Positions 26,543 through 37,373 are shown, counted from the first letter of the stretch. The stretch is 64,000 nucleotides of DNA from Bacillus nitratireducens (GCF_001884135.1 NZ_MAOC01000085.1:24131-88130); one strand, 5' to 3'. Numbers and translations: made by a program. The notes: generated from the letters alone by a model not told the origin.

Positions 26543-27532
26543 ATGAATTCTTTACAATTTAATCGTCATCGTCGCTTAAGACAAAGCGGGGGCATGCGTG
26601 CGCTTGTGCGTGAAACGTTTTTACATACGGAAGATTTTATTTACCCTATTTTTGTATTAGAAGGTGAAAATGTTCGTAATGAAGTTCCTTCTATGCCAGG
26701 CGTATATCAAATGTCTTTAGATTTATTGCAAGCTGAAATGCAAGAGGTTGTTGACTTGGGTATTCGTTCTGTTATTGTATTTGGTTTACCTGCTGAAAAG
26801 GATGAAGTTGGGTCATCAGCATATTGTGATCATGGAATTGTACAACGTGCAATTAAGCAAATTAAAGGTGATTTCCCTGAGCTAGTAGTAGTTGCGGATA
26901 CATGTTTATGTCAATTCACAAGCCATGGTCATTGCGGTGTGATTGAAGATGGTATTATTTTAAATGACGAGTCTCTTGCAGTTCTTGCGAAAACAGCTGT
27001 AAGCCAAGCGAAAGCAGGGGCGGACATTATTGCACCATCAAACATGATGGACGGATTCGTAACAGCAATTCGCCATGCATTAGATGAAAATGGTTTTGGT
27101 CATGTGCCAGTTATGTCGTACGCTGTGAAATATTCATCAGCATTTTACGGACCATTCCGTGATGCGGCTCACGGTGCACCACAATTTGGTGATCGCAAAA
27201 CATATCAGATGGATCCAGCGAACCGTATGGAAGCGTTCCGTGAAGCAGAATCAGATGTAATGGAAGGGGCAGATTTCTTAATTGTAAAGCCAGCTCTTTC
27301 TTACTTAGATATCATTCGTGATGTGAAAAATAACTTTAATTTACCAATCGTTGCTTACAACGTAAGTGGTGAATATTCAATGATTAAAGCGGCAGCGCAA
27401 AATGGTTGGATTAATGAAAAAGAAGTTGTGCTTGAAAAATTAATTAGCATGAAACGTGCAGGAGCAGATTTAATTATTACGTATCATGCAAAAGATGCAG
27501 CAAGATGGTTACAAGAAGGAGGCGCTAAATAA
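26543..27532 (+). CDS. hemB: Delta-aminolevulinic acid dehydratase (porphobilinogen synthase)
   Basis: Condenses two 5-aminolevulinates to porphobilinogen. 329 residues. The active-site lysines are Lys196 ([18 protein letters not shown]) and Lys249 ([10 protein letters not shown]); the zinc-type cysteine cluster [12 protein letters not shown] is present, so this is the zinc-dependent form. ATG 26543 has a modest ribosome site (GGGGATAG). It is 69 bases after hemD with a bcr1-type repeat between, and its stop overlaps the hemL start by one base. Confidence 0.97.
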   Translation: MNSLQFNRHRRLRQSGGMRALVRETFLHTEDFIYPIFVLEGENVRNEVPSMPGVYQMSLDLLQAEMQEVVDLGIRSVIVFGLPAEKDEVGSSAYCDHGIVQRAIKQIKGDFPELVVVADTCLCQFTSHGHCGVIEDGIILNDESLAVLAKTAVSQAKAGADIIAPSNMMDGFVTAIRHALDENGFGHVPVMSYAVKYSSAFYGPFRDAAHGAPQFGDRKTYQMDPANRMEAFREAESDVMEGADFLIVKPALSYLDIIRDVKNNFNLPIVAYNVSGEYSMIKAAAQNGWINEKEVVLEKLISMKRAGADLIITYHAKDAARWLQEGGAK

Positions 27533-28821
27533 TGAAAAAGTTTGATAAGTCGATTGCGGCGTTTGAAGAGGCACAAGACTTAATGCCTGGTGGCGTAAAT
27601 AGCCCTGTTCGTGCCTTTAAATCTGTCGGTATGAATCCGTTGTTTATGGAGCGTGGAAAAGGTTCTAAAGTATATGATATCGATGGAAATGAATACATCG
27701 ATTACGTATTATCGTGGGGTCCTTTAATTCATGGTCATGCAAATGATCGTGTTGTGGAAGCTCTAAAAGCTGTTGCTGAAAGAGGTACAAGCTTCGGTGC
27801 ACCAACAGAAATTGAAAATAAATTAGCAAAACTTGTTATTGAGCGCGTACCATCAATTGAGATTGTACGTATGGTTAACTCTGGAACAGAAGCGACAATG
27901 AGTGCACTACGTTTAGCTCGTGGTTATACAGGCCGTAACAAAATTTTGAAATTCATTGGTTGTTACCATGGTCATGGCGATTCGTTATTAATTAAAGCAG
28001 GCTCTGGTGTGGCGACGCTAGGTTTACCAGATAGCCCTGGTGTACCAGAAGGTGTAGCGAAAAATACGATTACAGTAGCTTATAACGATTTAGAAAGTGT
28101 GAAATACGCTTTTGAACAATTCGGTGATGATATTGCTTGTGTAATTGTAGAGCCAGTAGCGGGCAATATGGGTGTTGTTCCTCCGCAACCTGGATTTTTA
28201 GAAGGCCTTCGTGAAGTAACAGAGCAAAACGGTTCATTGCTTATTTTTGATGAAGTAATGACAGGATTCCGAGTTGCTTATAATTGTGGACAAGGTTATT
28301 ACGGCGTAACACCTGATTTAACTTGTTTAGGTAAAGTAATCGGTGGTGGCTTACCAGTAGGAGCATACGGTGGTAAAGCAGAAATTATGCGCCAAGTTGC
28401 GCCAAGCGGACCGATTTACCAAGCTGGTACTTTATCAGGTAACCCGCTTGCGATGGCAGCAGGTTATGAAACGTTAGTACAATTAACGCCAGAATCATAT
28501 GTAGAATTTGAGCGTAAAGCTGAAATGTTAGAAGCTGGCTTACGTAAAGCGGCTGAAAAACATGGCATTCCGCATTGTATTAACCGTGCTGGTTCTATGA
28601 TTGGTATTTTCTTCACAGATGAGCAGGTTATTAATTACGATGCAGCAAAATCTTCAAACTTAGAATTCTTTGCGGCTTACTATCGTGAAATGGTAGAACA
28701 AGGTGTATTCTTACCACCATCTCAATTCGAAGGTTTATTCTTATCGACAGCACATAGTGATGCAGATATTGAAGCGACAATTGCAGCGGCTGAAATTGCA
28801 ATGTCAAAATTAAAAGCTTAA
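27532..28821 (+). CDS. hemL: Glutamate-1-semialdehyde 2,1-aminomutase
   Basis: PLP enzyme converting glutamate-1-semialdehyde to 5-aminolevulinate, the step after HemA. 429 residues. The PLP lysine is Lys268 in [17 protein letters not shown]; the FDEVMTGFR cofactor-site motif and the N-terminal [12 protein letters not shown] substrate-site segment are present. TAATG overlap with hemB couples the two. It closes the hem operon before a terminator. Confidence 0.97.
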   Translation: MKKFDKSIAAFEEAQDLMPGGVNSPVRAFKSVGMNPLFMERGKGSKVYDIDGNEYIDYVLSWGPLIHGHANDRVVEALKAVAERGTSFGAPTEIENKLAKLVIERVPSIEIVRMVNSGTEATMSALRLARGYTGRNKILKFIGCYHGHGDSLLIKAGSGVATLGLPDSPGVPEGVAKNTITVAYNDLESVKYAFEQFGDDIACVIVEPVAGNMGVVPPQPGFLEGLREVTEQNGSLLIFDEVMTGFRVAYNCGQGYYGVTPDLTCLGKVIGGGLPVGAYGGKAEIMRQVAPSGPIYQAGTLSGNPLAMAAGYETLVQLTPESYVEFERKAEMLEAGLRKAAEKHGIPHCINRAGSMIGIFFTDEQVINYDAAKSSNLEFFAAYYREMVEQGVFLPPSQFEGLFLSTAHSDADIEATIAAAEIAMSKLKA

Positions 28822-28830
28822 TTTATGAAA

Positions 28831-28866
28831 GAAAATCGCTCTCCATAAGGGGAGCGATTTTTTTTA
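28831..28866 (+). terminator. Rho-independent terminator of the hem operon
   Basis: AAAATCGCTCTCC pairs with GGGGAGCGATTTT (loop ATAA, one mismatch or G-U), long T run. Confidence 0.85.
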
Positions 28867-28867
28867 T

Positions 28868-28896
28868 TCATAAAGTAGGCTTTCCATACATAAATC
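28868..28896 (+). promoter_or_regulatory. Possible sigma-E promoter of spoVID
   Basis: TCATAAA (28868-28874) and CATAAATC (28889-28896), 14 bases apart, are an imperfect match to the sigma-E pattern KMATATT-N14-CATACAHT. spoVID is sigma-E dependent in B. subtilis. Confidence 0.35.
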
Positions 28897-28930
28897 TGTA
28901 ATGACATATAGTTTGGGAGGGGGAAAAGAA

Positions 28931-29914
28931 GTGGCAACAGATCATTCATTACGATTTTCATTAAAAGAATCTGTTTGGTTCCAAAAAGGACAGGAAGTCG
29001 AAGAACTTTTGTCAATTTCGTTAGATCCAGACGTTGAGATAGAAGAGCTTGATCATGAAGTTATCGTGAGAGGGCAGTTAGATTTAACGGGAGAGTATGT
29101 CGCAAGGCAAGATGATTCAGCTTATTCATTAAGAGAGCTATCACCAGCAAAGGCAATTGATTATGTAGAAACAAGGGCAGACGGGGTTAATGAGCTTGTC
29201 CATTCCTTTCCGCTTGAAATATCAATTCCAAGAAATCGAGTGAAAGTCATTGAAGAATTATATGTATCAATTGAGGAATTTGATTATGAATTAAAGGAAA
29301 ATGGTTGCTTACAATTGTTAGCGGATATATCTATTACCGGTTTATGTGACGAGGAAAGAATTAAGGAAGAGGAAGAAGAGGACGACACGACATATGCTGA
29401 GTTAGAAGATGATTCAGAACAAGAGGATGAAAATAGACCCGTACCATATGTAGAAGAACCATCTTATAAGGAATCAGATGAGTGGGAAGATTACGCATTT
29501 GAACCGTTTCAACTAGAGGAAAGAAAAGAGCAGGAAGTAGAGGAAGAGGAAATAGAAGAACATGAATTTGTGGAGCGTGAAGAGGAGAAAGAAACAACGC
29601 CACAATTTGAATTGTTCGGACGAAAAGATTTCAAGAAAGAAAAAGCAAAAAAACAAGAAGAGCAAGAAGAAGAAGCGTACTCACAGCGAGATGAAAATGC
29701 GCTTTATTTAACGAAATTATTTACGAAAGAACCGGAAGAAGAATTTACAAAGTTAAGAATGTATTTCGTGCAAGAAGGGGATACGATTGAATCTGTTGCA
29801 GATCGTTATGAAACGTCTGTACAAAACTTATACCGTGTAAATCAATCAGAAGATATATATTTGACTACAGGGCAAATTATATATATTCCTGTTTCAAAAG
29901 CAAAGGCAAAATAA
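28931..29914 (+). CDS. spoVID: Spore coat morphogenetic protein SpoVID
   Basis: Needed for the coat to encase the spore; it sits at the forespore surface in the mother cell with SpoIVA and SafA. About 327 residues from GTG 28931, which follows GGGAGGGGG; an in-frame ATG at 28901 has no ribosome site. The N-terminal SpoVID domain (about 8-140) is followed by a very acidic Glu-rich middle (about 145-265) and a C-terminal LysM domain (YFVQEGDTIESVADRYE to IYIPV, about 277-322). The order spoVID-ysxE matches B. subtilis. Confidence 0.93.
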   Translation: MATDHSLRFSLKESVWFQKGQEVEELLSISLDPDVEIEELDHEVIVRGQLDLTGEYVARQDDSAYSLRELSPAKAIDYVETRADGVNELVHSFPLEISIPRNRVKVIEELYVSIEEFDYELKENGCLQLLADISITGLCDEERIKEEEEEDDTTYAELEDDSEQEDENRPVPYVEEPSYKESDEWEDYAFEPFQLEERKEQEVEEEEIEEHEFVEREEEKETTPQFELFGRKDFKKEKAKKQEEQEEEAYSQRDENALYLTKLFTKEPEEEFTKLRMYFVQEGDTIESVADRYETSVQNLYRVNQSEDIYLTTGQIIYIPVSKAKAK

Positions 29915-29945
29915 GTGAGTGAGTTTTTTCACTCACCTCTTTTCT
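29915..29945 (+). terminator. Hairpin after spoVID
   Basis: GTGAGTGA pairs with TCACTCAC and is followed by a pyrimidine stretch rather than a pure T run, so termination may be partial. Confidence 0.5.
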
Positions 29946-29986
29946 TTTCCTAGAAGCTATGTTTTGAACAAGAAAGGGTCATTCGT

Positions 29987-31012
29987 ATGGATATGGAATT
30001 ACGAAATCGCTATGAACCCATTGTCAGGCAATATAGATTGGATACGCAGCATATGGAAGAGCATGGAAGTGTAATGAAAATTTATACGAATCAAGGTCCG
30101 TATGCGTTAAAGAAAATACAAGATAGAAAATTAGAGCGGAATAATTTTTTGCATCACATTCAATACTTGAAAGAGAAAGGTTTTTCGAATTATGTACCTA
30201 TTTATCATGCGACGGACGGAAATTATGTCTTAAGTGATGGGACATATAGTTATTATTTAATGCCTTGGTTAGAGCGTGCGGAAGGAAACGGTGAGGATAA
30301 CGATCAATATCACAAAATGTTTCAGACGCTCGGAACGTTACATCAAAAAACGGTGAAAGAGGAGACGTATACAGAAGAAGAGTTAGAGAAACATTATACA
30401 AATATATCTGACCGTTGGGAAAATGATGGTGAGATGTTAGAAGAGTTTCTTGTAGAATCTGAAGCGAAGTGGTATATGTCTCCGTTTGAATTACAATATT
30501 GTACGTATTATCACCATGTTATGAGAGCTCGCGAGTTCGCAACAAAGCAATTAAATGAATGGCATGATGCGATGAAAGAAAAGGAAACAACACGTACTAC
30601 TTTCGTTCATGGGAATGTATCGCTTAATCATTTTTTATTTGATTATGAGCGAAACGGCTATTTTATTAGTTTAGAAAAATCGCAGTTTGCAACGCCTGTG
30701 CAAGATATAGTAGGTTTTTATTCTCGGTCTTTAAACACATATCCAATTGCACGGAGTGACCGCTTTGAATGGTATCAAATGTATCAAAAAAATTTCCCGT
30801 TTACGAAAGAGGAGCAGCTTCTTATGTTTGCATATATGACGTATCCGTCGCATTTTATTCGGCAAATTCAGTCGTATACGAAAAGAAGAGAGAGTCGTAA
30901 TGAAGAAAATGAGCTCCACGGGGTGAAAAGTTTGCAGCAATCGCATTGGCTCGTTAGCAATACGGAATATTTCCTTTCGCAATTACAAGTTGCCCAGCAA
31001 GGGAACGGATGA
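29987..31012 (+). CDS. ysxE: YsxE, CotS-family spore protein with a degenerate kinase fold
   Basis: A 341-residue protein of the CotS/YsxE family, related to aminoglycoside phosphotransferase-type kinases and localised to the spore coat in B. subtilis. The ATP-lid and YALKKI lysine region are present near residue 35, but the catalytic loop reads HGNVSLNHF where active kinases have HxDxxxxN, and the following metal-site Asp is replaced in FISLEKSQ, so it is likely catalytically inactive. ATG 29987 follows AAAGGGTC. Sits after spoVID and ends in a strong terminator. Confidence 0.85.
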   Translation: MDMELRNRYEPIVRQYRLDTQHMEEHGSVMKIYTNQGPYALKKIQDRKLERNNFLHHIQYLKEKGFSNYVPIYHATDGNYVLSDGTYSYYLMPWLERAEGNGEDNDQYHKMFQTLGTLHQKTVKEETYTEEELEKHYTNISDRWENDGEMLEEFLVESEAKWYMSPFELQYCTYYHHVMRAREFATKQLNEWHDAMKEKETTRTTFVHGNVSLNHFLFDYERNGYFISLEKSQFATPVQDIVGFYSRSLNTYPIARSDRFEWYQMYQKNFPFTKEEQLLMFAYMTYPSHFIRQIQSYTKRRESRNEENELHGVKSLQQSHWLVSNTEYFLSQLQVAQQGNG

Positions 31013-31016
31013 AGAA

Positions 31017-31050
31017 GATAAGTAGGGAGAACCCTGCTTATCTTTTTTTT
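31017..31050 (+). terminator. Rho-independent terminator of ysxE
   Basis: GATAAGTAGGG pairs with CCCTGCTTATC (one G-U), AGAA loop, eight T. Confidence 0.9.
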
Positions 31051-31093
31051 ATTAGTTTCATAAAGAGATAAAAGCCGTAGTTTCAAATTTATC

Positions 31094-31122
31094 TTGACGA
31101 ATAAGGTTTCGTTTTTTACACT
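31094..31122 (+). promoter_or_regulatory. Probable valS promoter
   Basis: TTGACG (31094-31099) and TACACT (31117-31122) are 17 bases apart. A TATAAT at 31129-31134 is also present but has no -35. Confidence 0.45.
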
Positions 31123-31140
31123 ATTGTATATAATAATTAA

Positions 31141-31400
31141 CAATCATATAAATGCATTGAAGGGGAAGAGTATGACATGAAACGTCTTCAGAGAGGAGAA
31201 TCATTAGCTGGGAGATTCTCTAGATAGTTATGTTAGAAGGTAGCCCTGGAGCATCTTTTCTGAACGGAATAGTTCTCATTAGGAAAAGACGGATTTGTCC
31301 GTTATCAAATTAAGAGTATAAGCAAATTCTGAATTTGTTTGTAAATAAAGGTGGTACCGCGATGTCCCTCGTCCTTTTTTGGATGAGGGGCATTTTTTAT
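31141..31400 (+). ncRNA. T-box riboswitch controlling valS
   Basis: A structured leader of about 260 bases with the T-box sequence AAAGGTGGTACCGCG (31347-31361), which forms the antiterminator and pairs with the uncharged tRNA acceptor end. The terminator stem (31362-31374 with 31381-31393) and T run follow. Stem I features include an AGTA segment near 31171 and the GAGAATC/GATTCTC arm. Uncharged tRNA-Val would favour read-through. I could not fix the valine specifier codon with confidence. Confidence 0.93.
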
Positions 31401-31417
31401 TTTAAGGAGGGAAAATA

Positions 31418-34063
31418 ATGTCAAACACGGAAAAGAATTTACCAACTAAATATGATCATATGTCCGTTGAAGAAGGCCTTTACCAATGGTGGCTTGAAGG
31501 CAAATATTTCGAAGCAACAGGAGACGAGAAGAAACAACCGTATACAATTGTAATTCCACCTCCGAACGTAACTGGTAAGTTACACTTAGGTCATGCTTGG
31601 GATACAACTCTTCAAGATATTTTAACTCGTACGAAGCGTATGCAAGGTTACGATGTACTGTGGCTTCCAGGAATGGACCATGCTGGTATCGCAACACAAG
31701 CGAAAGTAGAAGGGAAACTTCGTGAAGAAGGTATTTCACGTTACGATCTTGGCCGTGAGAAATTCCTTGAAAAAGCTTGGGAATGGAAAGAAGAGTACGC
31801 TTCTCACATTCGTCAACAATGGGGGAAAGTTGGTTTAGGACTAGACTATTCTCGTGAACGTTTCACATTAGATGAAGGTTTATCTGATGCGGTTAATAAA
31901 GTATTCGTTCAATTATACGAAAAAGGCTTAATTTACCGCGGTGAATATATTATCAACTGGGATCCAGCAACACGCACGGCTCTTTCTGATATTGAAGTAA
32001 TTCATAAAGAAGTTCAAGGTGCATTCTACCATATGAACTATCCGTTAACAGACGGTTCAGGGCATATTCGTCTTGCAACTACTCGTCCAGAAACGATGCT
32101 TGGTGATACAGCAGTAGCAGTTCATCCAGAAGATGATCGTTACAAACACTTAATCGGTAAAACAGTTACACTTCCAATCGTAGGCCGTGAGATTCCGATT
32201 ATCGCTGATGAGTACGTAGAAAAAGATTTCGGAACAGGCGTTGTAAAAATTACACCAGCTCATGACCCGAATGACTTCGAAGTAGGTAACCGTCATGACT
32301 TACCACGTATCTTAGTAATGAACGAAGATGGATCGATGAACGAAAAAGCTGGTAAGTATAACGGCATGGATCGTTTCGAATGCCGTAAAGCATTAGTGAA
32401 AGACTTACAAGAAGCTGGCGTATTAGTAGAAATCGAGCCTCATATGCACTCAGTAGGTCATAGCGAGCGTAGTGGTGCAGTTGTTGAGCCTTACTTATCA
32501 ACACAATGGTTCGTAAAAATGGCTCCACTTGCTGAAAAAGCAGTAGAGCTTCAACAGAAAGAAGAAGAAAAAGTAACGTTCGTACCAGAACGTTTTGAAA
32601 ACACATACTTACGCTGGATGGAAAACATTCACGACTGGTGTATTTCTCGTCAATTATGGTGGGGACACCGTATTCCAGCTTGGTATCATAAAGAAACTGG
32701 TGAAGTATACGTAGGTACAGATGCACCAGCAGATATTGAAAACTGGAATCAAGATAACGATGTACTTGATACATGGTTCAGTTCAGCGTTATGGCCGTTC
32801 TCAACACTTGGCTGGCCGGATGAAGATTCAGCAGACTTTAAACGTTACTATTCAACAGATGCACTAGTAACTGGTTACGATATTATCTTCTTCTGGGTAT
32901 CTCGTATGATTTTCCAAGGTTTAGAGTTTACAGGAGAGCGTCCATTTAAAGATGTATTGATTCACGGTTTAGTTCGTGATGAGCAAGGACGTAAAATGAG
33001 TAAATCTCTTGGCAACGGTATTGATCCTATGGATGTTATCGAGAAGTACGGTGCAGATGCAATGCGTTATTTCTTATCAACAGGAAGTGCACCAGGCCAA
33101 GATTTACGCTTCAGCATGGAGAAAGTAGAATCTACTTGGAACTTCATTAATAAAATTTGGAACGCATCACGTTTCGTATTAATGAACATGGATGATATGA
33201 AGTATGAAGAAATCGATTTAACTGGTGAAAAATCAGTTGCGGATAAGTGGATTTTAACTCGCTTAAACGAAACAATCGAAAGCGTAACGCGTAACATGGA
33301 TAAATATGAGTTTGGTGAAGCTGGTCGTTCATTATACAACTTCATTTGGGACGATTTCTGTGACTGGTACATTGAAATGGCGAAACTTCCACTATATGGT
33401 GAAGATGAAGCAGCTAAGAAAACAACTCGTTCTATTTTAGCTTACGTATTAGACCAAACAATGCGTCTATTACACCCATTCATGCCATTCGTAACAGAGA
33501 AGATTTGGCAACATTTACCGCATGAAGGCGAATCTATTACAGTAGCAGCATGGCCAACAGTTCGCGAAGATTTACAAGATACAGAAGCTGCGGCAGAAAT
33601 GCACCTTCTAGTTGATATCATTCGCTCTGTTCGTAACATCCGTGCAGAAGTTAATACGCCAATGAGCAAAAAAGTTCAAATGCAAATTAAAGCAAAAGAT
33701 GAGGCTGTACTTGCTCAACTTACAAAAAACAGCTCTTACATTGAGCGTTTCTGTAACCCAAGCGAATTAATAATTCAAACGGATTTACAAGCGCCAGAAA
33801 AAGCAATGACTACAATCGTATCAGGTGCAGAGTTATTCTTACCGTTAGCTGATCTTATCAATCTTGATGAAGAGAGAGCGCGTCTTGAGAAAGAATTTGA
33901 GAAGTTCGACAAAGAAGTAGAACGTGTACAGAAGAAACTTTCAAACCAAGGTTTCGTAGCGAAAGCTCCTGCAGCAGTTATTGACGGAGAGCGTGCGAAA
34001 GAGCAAGACTACCTAGAAAAACGTGAAGCAGTTCGTCAACGTCTAGCAGATCTTGAGAAATAA
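31418..34063 (+). CDS. valS: Valyl-tRNA synthetase
   Basis: Class I aminoacyl-tRNA synthetase charging tRNA-Val. 881 residues. The ATP-site motifs are HLGH in [14 protein letters not shown] and KMSKS in [11 protein letters not shown]; the editing domain (CP1), WWGHRIPAW and the C-terminal coiled-coil arm ([18 protein letters not shown]) are in place. ATG 31418 follows AAGGAGGG. Controlled by the T-box upstream; terminator follows. Confidence 0.98.
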   Translation: MSNTEKNLPTKYDHMSVEEGLYQWWLEGKYFEATGDEKKQPYTIVIPPPNVTGKLHLGHAWDTTLQDILTRTKRMQGYDVLWLPGMDHAGIATQAKVEGKLREEGISRYDLGREKFLEKAWEWKEEYASHIRQQWGKVGLGLDYSRERFTLDEGLSDAVNKVFVQLYEKGLIYRGEYIINWDPATRTALSDIEVIHKEVQGAFYHMNYPLTDGSGHIRLATTRPETMLGDTAVAVHPEDDRYKHLIGKTVTLPIVGREIPIIADEYVEKDFGTGVVKITPAHDPNDFEVGNRHDLPRILVMNEDGSMNEKAGKYNGMDRFECRKALVKDLQEAGVLVEIEPHMHSVGHSERSGAVVEPYLSTQWFVKMAPLAEKAVELQQKEEEKVTFVPERFENTYLRWMENIHDWCISRQLWWGHRIPAWYHKETGEVYVGTDAPADIENWNQDNDVLDTWFSSALWPFSTLGWPDEDSADFKRYYSTDALVTGYDIIFFWVSRMIFQGLEFTGERPFKDVLIHGLVRDEQGRKMSKSLGNGIDPMDVIEKYGADAMRYFLSTGSAPGQDLRFSMEKVESTWNFINKIWNASRFVLMNMDDMKYEEIDLTGEKSVADKWILTRLNETIESVTRNMDKYEFGEAGRSLYNFIWDDFCDWYIEMAKLPLYGEDEAAKKTTRSILAYVLDQTMRLLHPFMPFVTEKIWQHLPHEGESITVAAWPTVREDLQDTEAAAEMHLLVDIIRSVRNIRAEVNTPMSKKVQMQIKAKDEAVLAQLTKNSSYIERFCNPSELIIQTDLQAPEKAMTTIVSGAELFLPLADLINLDEERARLEKEFEKFDKEVERVQKKLSNQGFVAKAPAAVIDGERAKEQDYLEKREAVRQRLADLEK

Positions 34064-34074
34064 AATATTTTTTC

Positions 34075-34106
34075 AGAGACTCACTATATTGGTGAGTCTC
34101 TTTTCT
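34075..34106 (+). terminator. Rho-independent terminator of valS
   Basis: AGAGACTCAC pairs with GTGAGTCTCT, followed by TTTTC. Confidence 0.85.
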
Positions 34107-34157
34107 TTGCGTATAATAGAAGTATGAAGGTTGTCTTTTGAAAGGGGAATAACATAC

Positions 34158-35459
34158 GTGATACATACATACGAAGAAGCGATAGGATGGATTCATAGCC
34201 GATTGAAATTCGGGATAAAGCCAGGACTAGAAAGAATGCAATGGATGTTAGAAGAGCTCGGAAATCCAGAGCGCCATATAAAATGTGTTCATCTTGCTGG
34301 TACAAATGGAAAAGGTTCAACTTTAACATATATGCGCAACATGTTAGAAGGCGCGAAATATAAAGTAGGAACGTTTACTTCTCCGTATATTGAAACATTT
34401 AATGAACGTATTAGTGTGAATGGAACACCAATTGCAGATGAAGAGATTATTGAACTTGTAAAGATGGTAAAGCCAGTCGTTGAAAAACTAGACGAGACGG
34501 ATTTAGGAGAAGCGACTGAGTTTGAAATTATTACTGTTATGGCAATTTGTTATTTCGGTAAAGTTAATTTCTGTGATGTTGTTTTATTTGAAACAGGGCT
34601 TGGGGGAAGGTTTGATTCTACAAATGTTATTCATCCTGTTCTCACGATTATTACGAATATCGGTCACGATCATATGCATATTTTAGGGAATACACTAGGA
34701 GAAATTGCATATGAAAAGGCAGGGATTATTAAATCAGGTGTTCCAGTAATTACTGGTGTACAAGATGAGGAAGCATTGCAAGTCATTCAAAAGGTTGCGA
34801 AGGAAAATCATGCAAACGTATATGAACTTGGTAAACAGTTTACATCACTACATAAACATTCTAATGAAGATGGGGAACATTTTGATTTTGCTTGTCCATT
34901 CGCCTCATTTGAAGATGTTCGGATTTCGATGAAAGGTATTCATCAAGTAGGCAATGCTACAGTAGCGCTTATGGCTGTAATGTATTTAAAAACATATTTA
35001 TCATTTTTAATTAATGAAGAGGAAATGAAAGTTGGATTACAAGAAGCATACTGGATTGGTCGATTTGAAAAGTTACAAAGTAATCCAGATATTATAATAG
35101 ACGGCGCTCATAATCCAGAGGGTATTGAAAGTCTTGTGAAAACAGTAGAGGCACATTACAAAGATAAAAATGTAGTAGTTTTATTTACTGCTCTTGGTGA
35201 CAAACAGTTACATAACATGGTAGGGCAATTAGAAGCCATTGCCGATGAAATTATTTTTACAACATTCGCCTTTGATCGTGCTATTTCTGCTGACAAACTT
35301 GCATCGTATTCACAAAAAGAATCAAAATTAATTTTTGAAGATTGGAAAGAGGCAATTGATACGAAGATTGAAATGATAGGAGAAAATGATGTTTTCATCA
35401 TAACAGGTTCTCTATATTTCATTTCCGAAGTTCGAAAATATATTTGCGAAAAAAACTAG
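34158..35459 (+). CDS. folC: Folylpolyglutamate synthase / dihydrofolate synthase
   Basis: Adds glutamate to dihydropteroate or folates. 433 residues, Mur-ligase fold. The P-loop is LAGTNGKGST, and FTSPYIETFNERI, GLGGRFDSTNV and GAHNPEGIESL mark the family. The start GTG 34158 follows AAAGGGGAAT; the frame is open back to 34131. In B. subtilis comC follows folC, but here spoIIB comes next. The stop is inside the terminator. Confidence 0.95.
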   Translation: MIHTYEEAIGWIHSRLKFGIKPGLERMQWMLEELGNPERHIKCVHLAGTNGKGSTLTYMRNMLEGAKYKVGTFTSPYIETFNERISVNGTPIADEEIIELVKMVKPVVEKLDETDLGEATEFEIITVMAICYFGKVNFCDVVLFETGLGGRFDSTNVIHPVLTIITNIGHDHMHILGNTLGEIAYEKAGIIKSGVPVITGVQDEEALQVIQKVAKENHANVYELGKQFTSLHKHSNEDGEHFDFACPFASFEDVRISMKGIHQVGNATVALMAVMYLKTYLSFLINEEEMKVGLQEAYWIGRFEKLQSNPDIIIDGAHNPEGIESLVKTVEAHYKDKNVVVLFTALGDKQLHNMVGQLEAIADEIIFTTFAFDRAISADKLASYSQKESKLIFEDWKEAIDTKIEMIGENDVFIITGSLYFISEVRKYICEKN

Positions 35460-35483
35460 ATAGTATTTGCTATCTAGTTTTTT
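35455..35483 (+). terminator. Rho-independent terminator of folC
   Basis: ACTAGATAG pairs with CTATCTAGT, TATTTG loop, T run. The left arm contains the folC stop codon. Confidence 0.85.
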
Positions 35484-35536
35484 GTTCTACAAATGCAGTC
35501 AAATGCATACATATAAGATAATTATATAGGATAATT

Positions 35537-35543
35537 TGGCGAA
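35537..35543 (+). promoter_or_regulatory. Possible Spo0A box before spoIIB
   Basis: TGGCGAA fits the 0A-box pattern TGNCGAA and a near match TGACAAA lies at 35550-35556. Short motif, so weak evidence. Confidence 0.3.
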
Positions 35544-35623
35544 TTCCTCTGACAAATATCTCGTTTTTTTGTGAAATGAATATGATATGATGCGGACAAC
35601 GATAAGAGGTGAGGTGTGAGTGT

Positions 35624-36586
35624 ATGGACAAGCAATCACGAACGATCTCGGTGAAAGTAAATGGAACAGAAGCGAAGTATGAAGAAAAGAAGAAAGATGA
35701 GTTTGAATGGATGGTAGTCGAAAGTGAAAGACCGCAAAACGTTGTACCTTTTAAAAAAGAAAAGACATCGTCTATGGCACAATACCGAAAGAAATGGAGT
35801 ACTACAATAATCGCAATCGTTGCAACTGCAATTATTATCGGTACTGTATTTGGGATGGGGATAATTCATTTATTAACTGGACAAGGGACAACAGGGGAAG
35901 GTACGGTAACGGCTTCGAAGCAGACAGGCAATGAGGAACAAAAGGTGAACGGAACGGTAGAACAAACAGTACCACCAAAGGAGGAAAAACAAAAAGCACA
36001 GGTAGGAGCTGCATTAGAACCGATGAAACTATTTTTCGTTCAAGGAGGGCTATATTCCTCTGAAGAAAAGGGACAGGCAGCTATTGAAGAGTGGAAAAGT
36101 AATGGGGGCGTCGCTGCTTTGAAACCGAGTGGTGATAAGTATGCGTTAGTTGTTGGTGTTGCAAGTGATGAACAAGCTGTGAATCAATTAATAGGCCAGT
36201 ATAAGCAAGATGGTGTTTCAGTTTTGAAAAAAAATTGGGATATTACAGATAAGGCATTACTCAAAAATGATAAAGAAGTGGGTGGGTTTTTAGCGAAGGT
36301 ACAGCCATTGTATACTCATTTTGAAAAATACGTTTTCGGTGTGCAAACTAGTGGAAAGAGTAACCCAAAAGATATAGAAGCAATCACAAAAGAGTGGAAA
36401 GCGCTTGAAAAAGAAGGGCAAAGTATGAAGCGTGAAGATGCGAAGAAGCTTTATACGTACACGTCAGTAGCTGTGCAAACAATTAAGGAAGGGAAGAGTG
36501 ATAAGGAATCTGTAGCTAAATTAAATCAAGTTATTATTGACGGTTTACTTTCATATGAAAAAATAGTTTCACAAAAAGTGAAATGA
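35624..36586 (+). CDS. spoIIB: Stage II sporulation protein B (SPOR-domain septum protein)
   Basis: SpoIIB helps septal peptidoglycan thinning and engulfment at the sporulation septum. About 320 residues: an N-terminal cytoplasmic part, one membrane segment (about 65-85, IIAIVATAIIIGTVFGMGII), a linker, and a SPOR domain (MKLFFVQGGLYSSEEKGQAA to VLKKNWDI, about 140-215), which binds denuded septal glycan. ATG 35624 is preferred because AAGAGGTGAGG precedes it. The position before maf and radC is as in B. subtilis. Confidence 0.88.
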   Translation: MDKQSRTISVKVNGTEAKYEEKKKDEFEWMVVESERPQNVVPFKKEKTSSMAQYRKKWSTTIIAIVATAIIIGTVFGMGIIHLLTGQGTTGEGTVTASKQTGNEEQKVNGTVEQTVPPKEEKQKAQVGAALEPMKLFFVQGGLYSSEEKGQAAIEEWKSNGGVAALKPSGDKYALVVGVASDEQAVNQLIGQYKQDGVSVLKKNWDITDKALLKNDKEVGGFLAKVQPLYTHFEKYVFGVQTSGKSNPKDIEAITKEWKALEKEGQSMKREDAKKLYTYTSVAVQTIKEGKSDKESVAKLNQVIIDGLLSYEKIVSQKVK

Positions 36587-36601
36587 TAATAAGATGAAGG
36601 A

Positions 36602-36632
36602 GAAAGAAGTATTTATACTTCTTTCTTTTCTT
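36602..36632 (+). terminator. Rho-independent terminator of spoIIB
   Basis: GAAAGAAGTAT pairs with ATACTTCTTTC, followed by TTTTCTTTT. Confidence 0.75.
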
Positions 36633-36797
36633 TTGAATCTAGAGCAAAGTGCTTTCTTTGTGGGCGGAGTATAATCGTATTAAAAAAATGTTGTTTTGTT
36701 TAGAGAAAATGATATTTCTCTAATTTGTGGGGAAACTATTCTTTTGATACGATTGATAGGAATTGTTCTGCTTCATATGAGAAAGGAAGGAGAAAAC

Positions 36798-37373
36798 ATG
36801 AAAAAAATTATTTTAGCTTCAGGATCACCTCGGAGGAAGGAACTGCTTGAATTAGCTGATGTGCCATTTGAAGTTGTTGTTAGTGAAGTAGATGAGACGA
36901 TTGGTGCATATTCATCACCTTCTGATATTGTTATGTCGCTTGCTTTACAAAAAGCATCTGCCGTAGCAGAAAATTATAGTGATGATATTGTGTTAGGTGC
37001 AGATACAATTGTTACATATGAGTCACGTATTCTTGGAAAGCCGTCTAATGAGGCTGAGGCGAAAGAAATGTTACAATTATTATCAGGGAAAACACATGAA
37101 GTATATACTGGTGTTGCGATTATATCAAAAGAGAAAACGGTAACTTTTTATGAGCGTACAGAAGTGACGTTTTGGGAATTAACAGAAGATGAAATTGACG
37201 CATACGTTGCATCGAAGGAACCACTTGATAAAGCAGGAAGTTATGGGATCCAAGGGAAAGGATCTATTTTTGTTCAGCACATTCAAGGGGATTATTATAG
37301 TGTAGTAGGCTTGCCAATTGCACGTCTTGTTCGTGAATTAAAACAGTTTGGTAGCGATGTAACCCATGCGTAA
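36798..37373 (+). CDS. maf: Maf nucleotide pyrophosphatase
   Basis: Maf-family dTTP/UTP pyrophosphatase (house-cleaning, also linked to septum formation in B. subtilis). 191 residues. Landmarks: [13 protein letters not shown] at the N-terminus, [25 protein letters not shown] and [14 protein letters not shown] 36798 follows GAAGGAGA; the frame is open back to 36696 but without support. Terminator after. Confidence 0.95.
   Translation: MKKIILASGSPRRKELLELADVPFEVVVSEVDETIGAYSSPSDIVMSLALQKASAVAENYSDDIVLGADTIVTYESRILGKPSNEAEAKEMLQLLSGKTHEVYTGVAIISKEKTVTFYERTEVTFWELTEDEIDAYVASKEPLDKAGSYGIQGKGSIFVQHIQGDYYSVVGLPIARLVRELKQFGSDVTHA

Noticed and set aside
35526-35544. ATAGGATAA and GGCGAAT before spoIIB, considered as a sigma-H promoter
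   Set aside because: The individual boxes match, but the spacing is 3 bases instead of 11-12.
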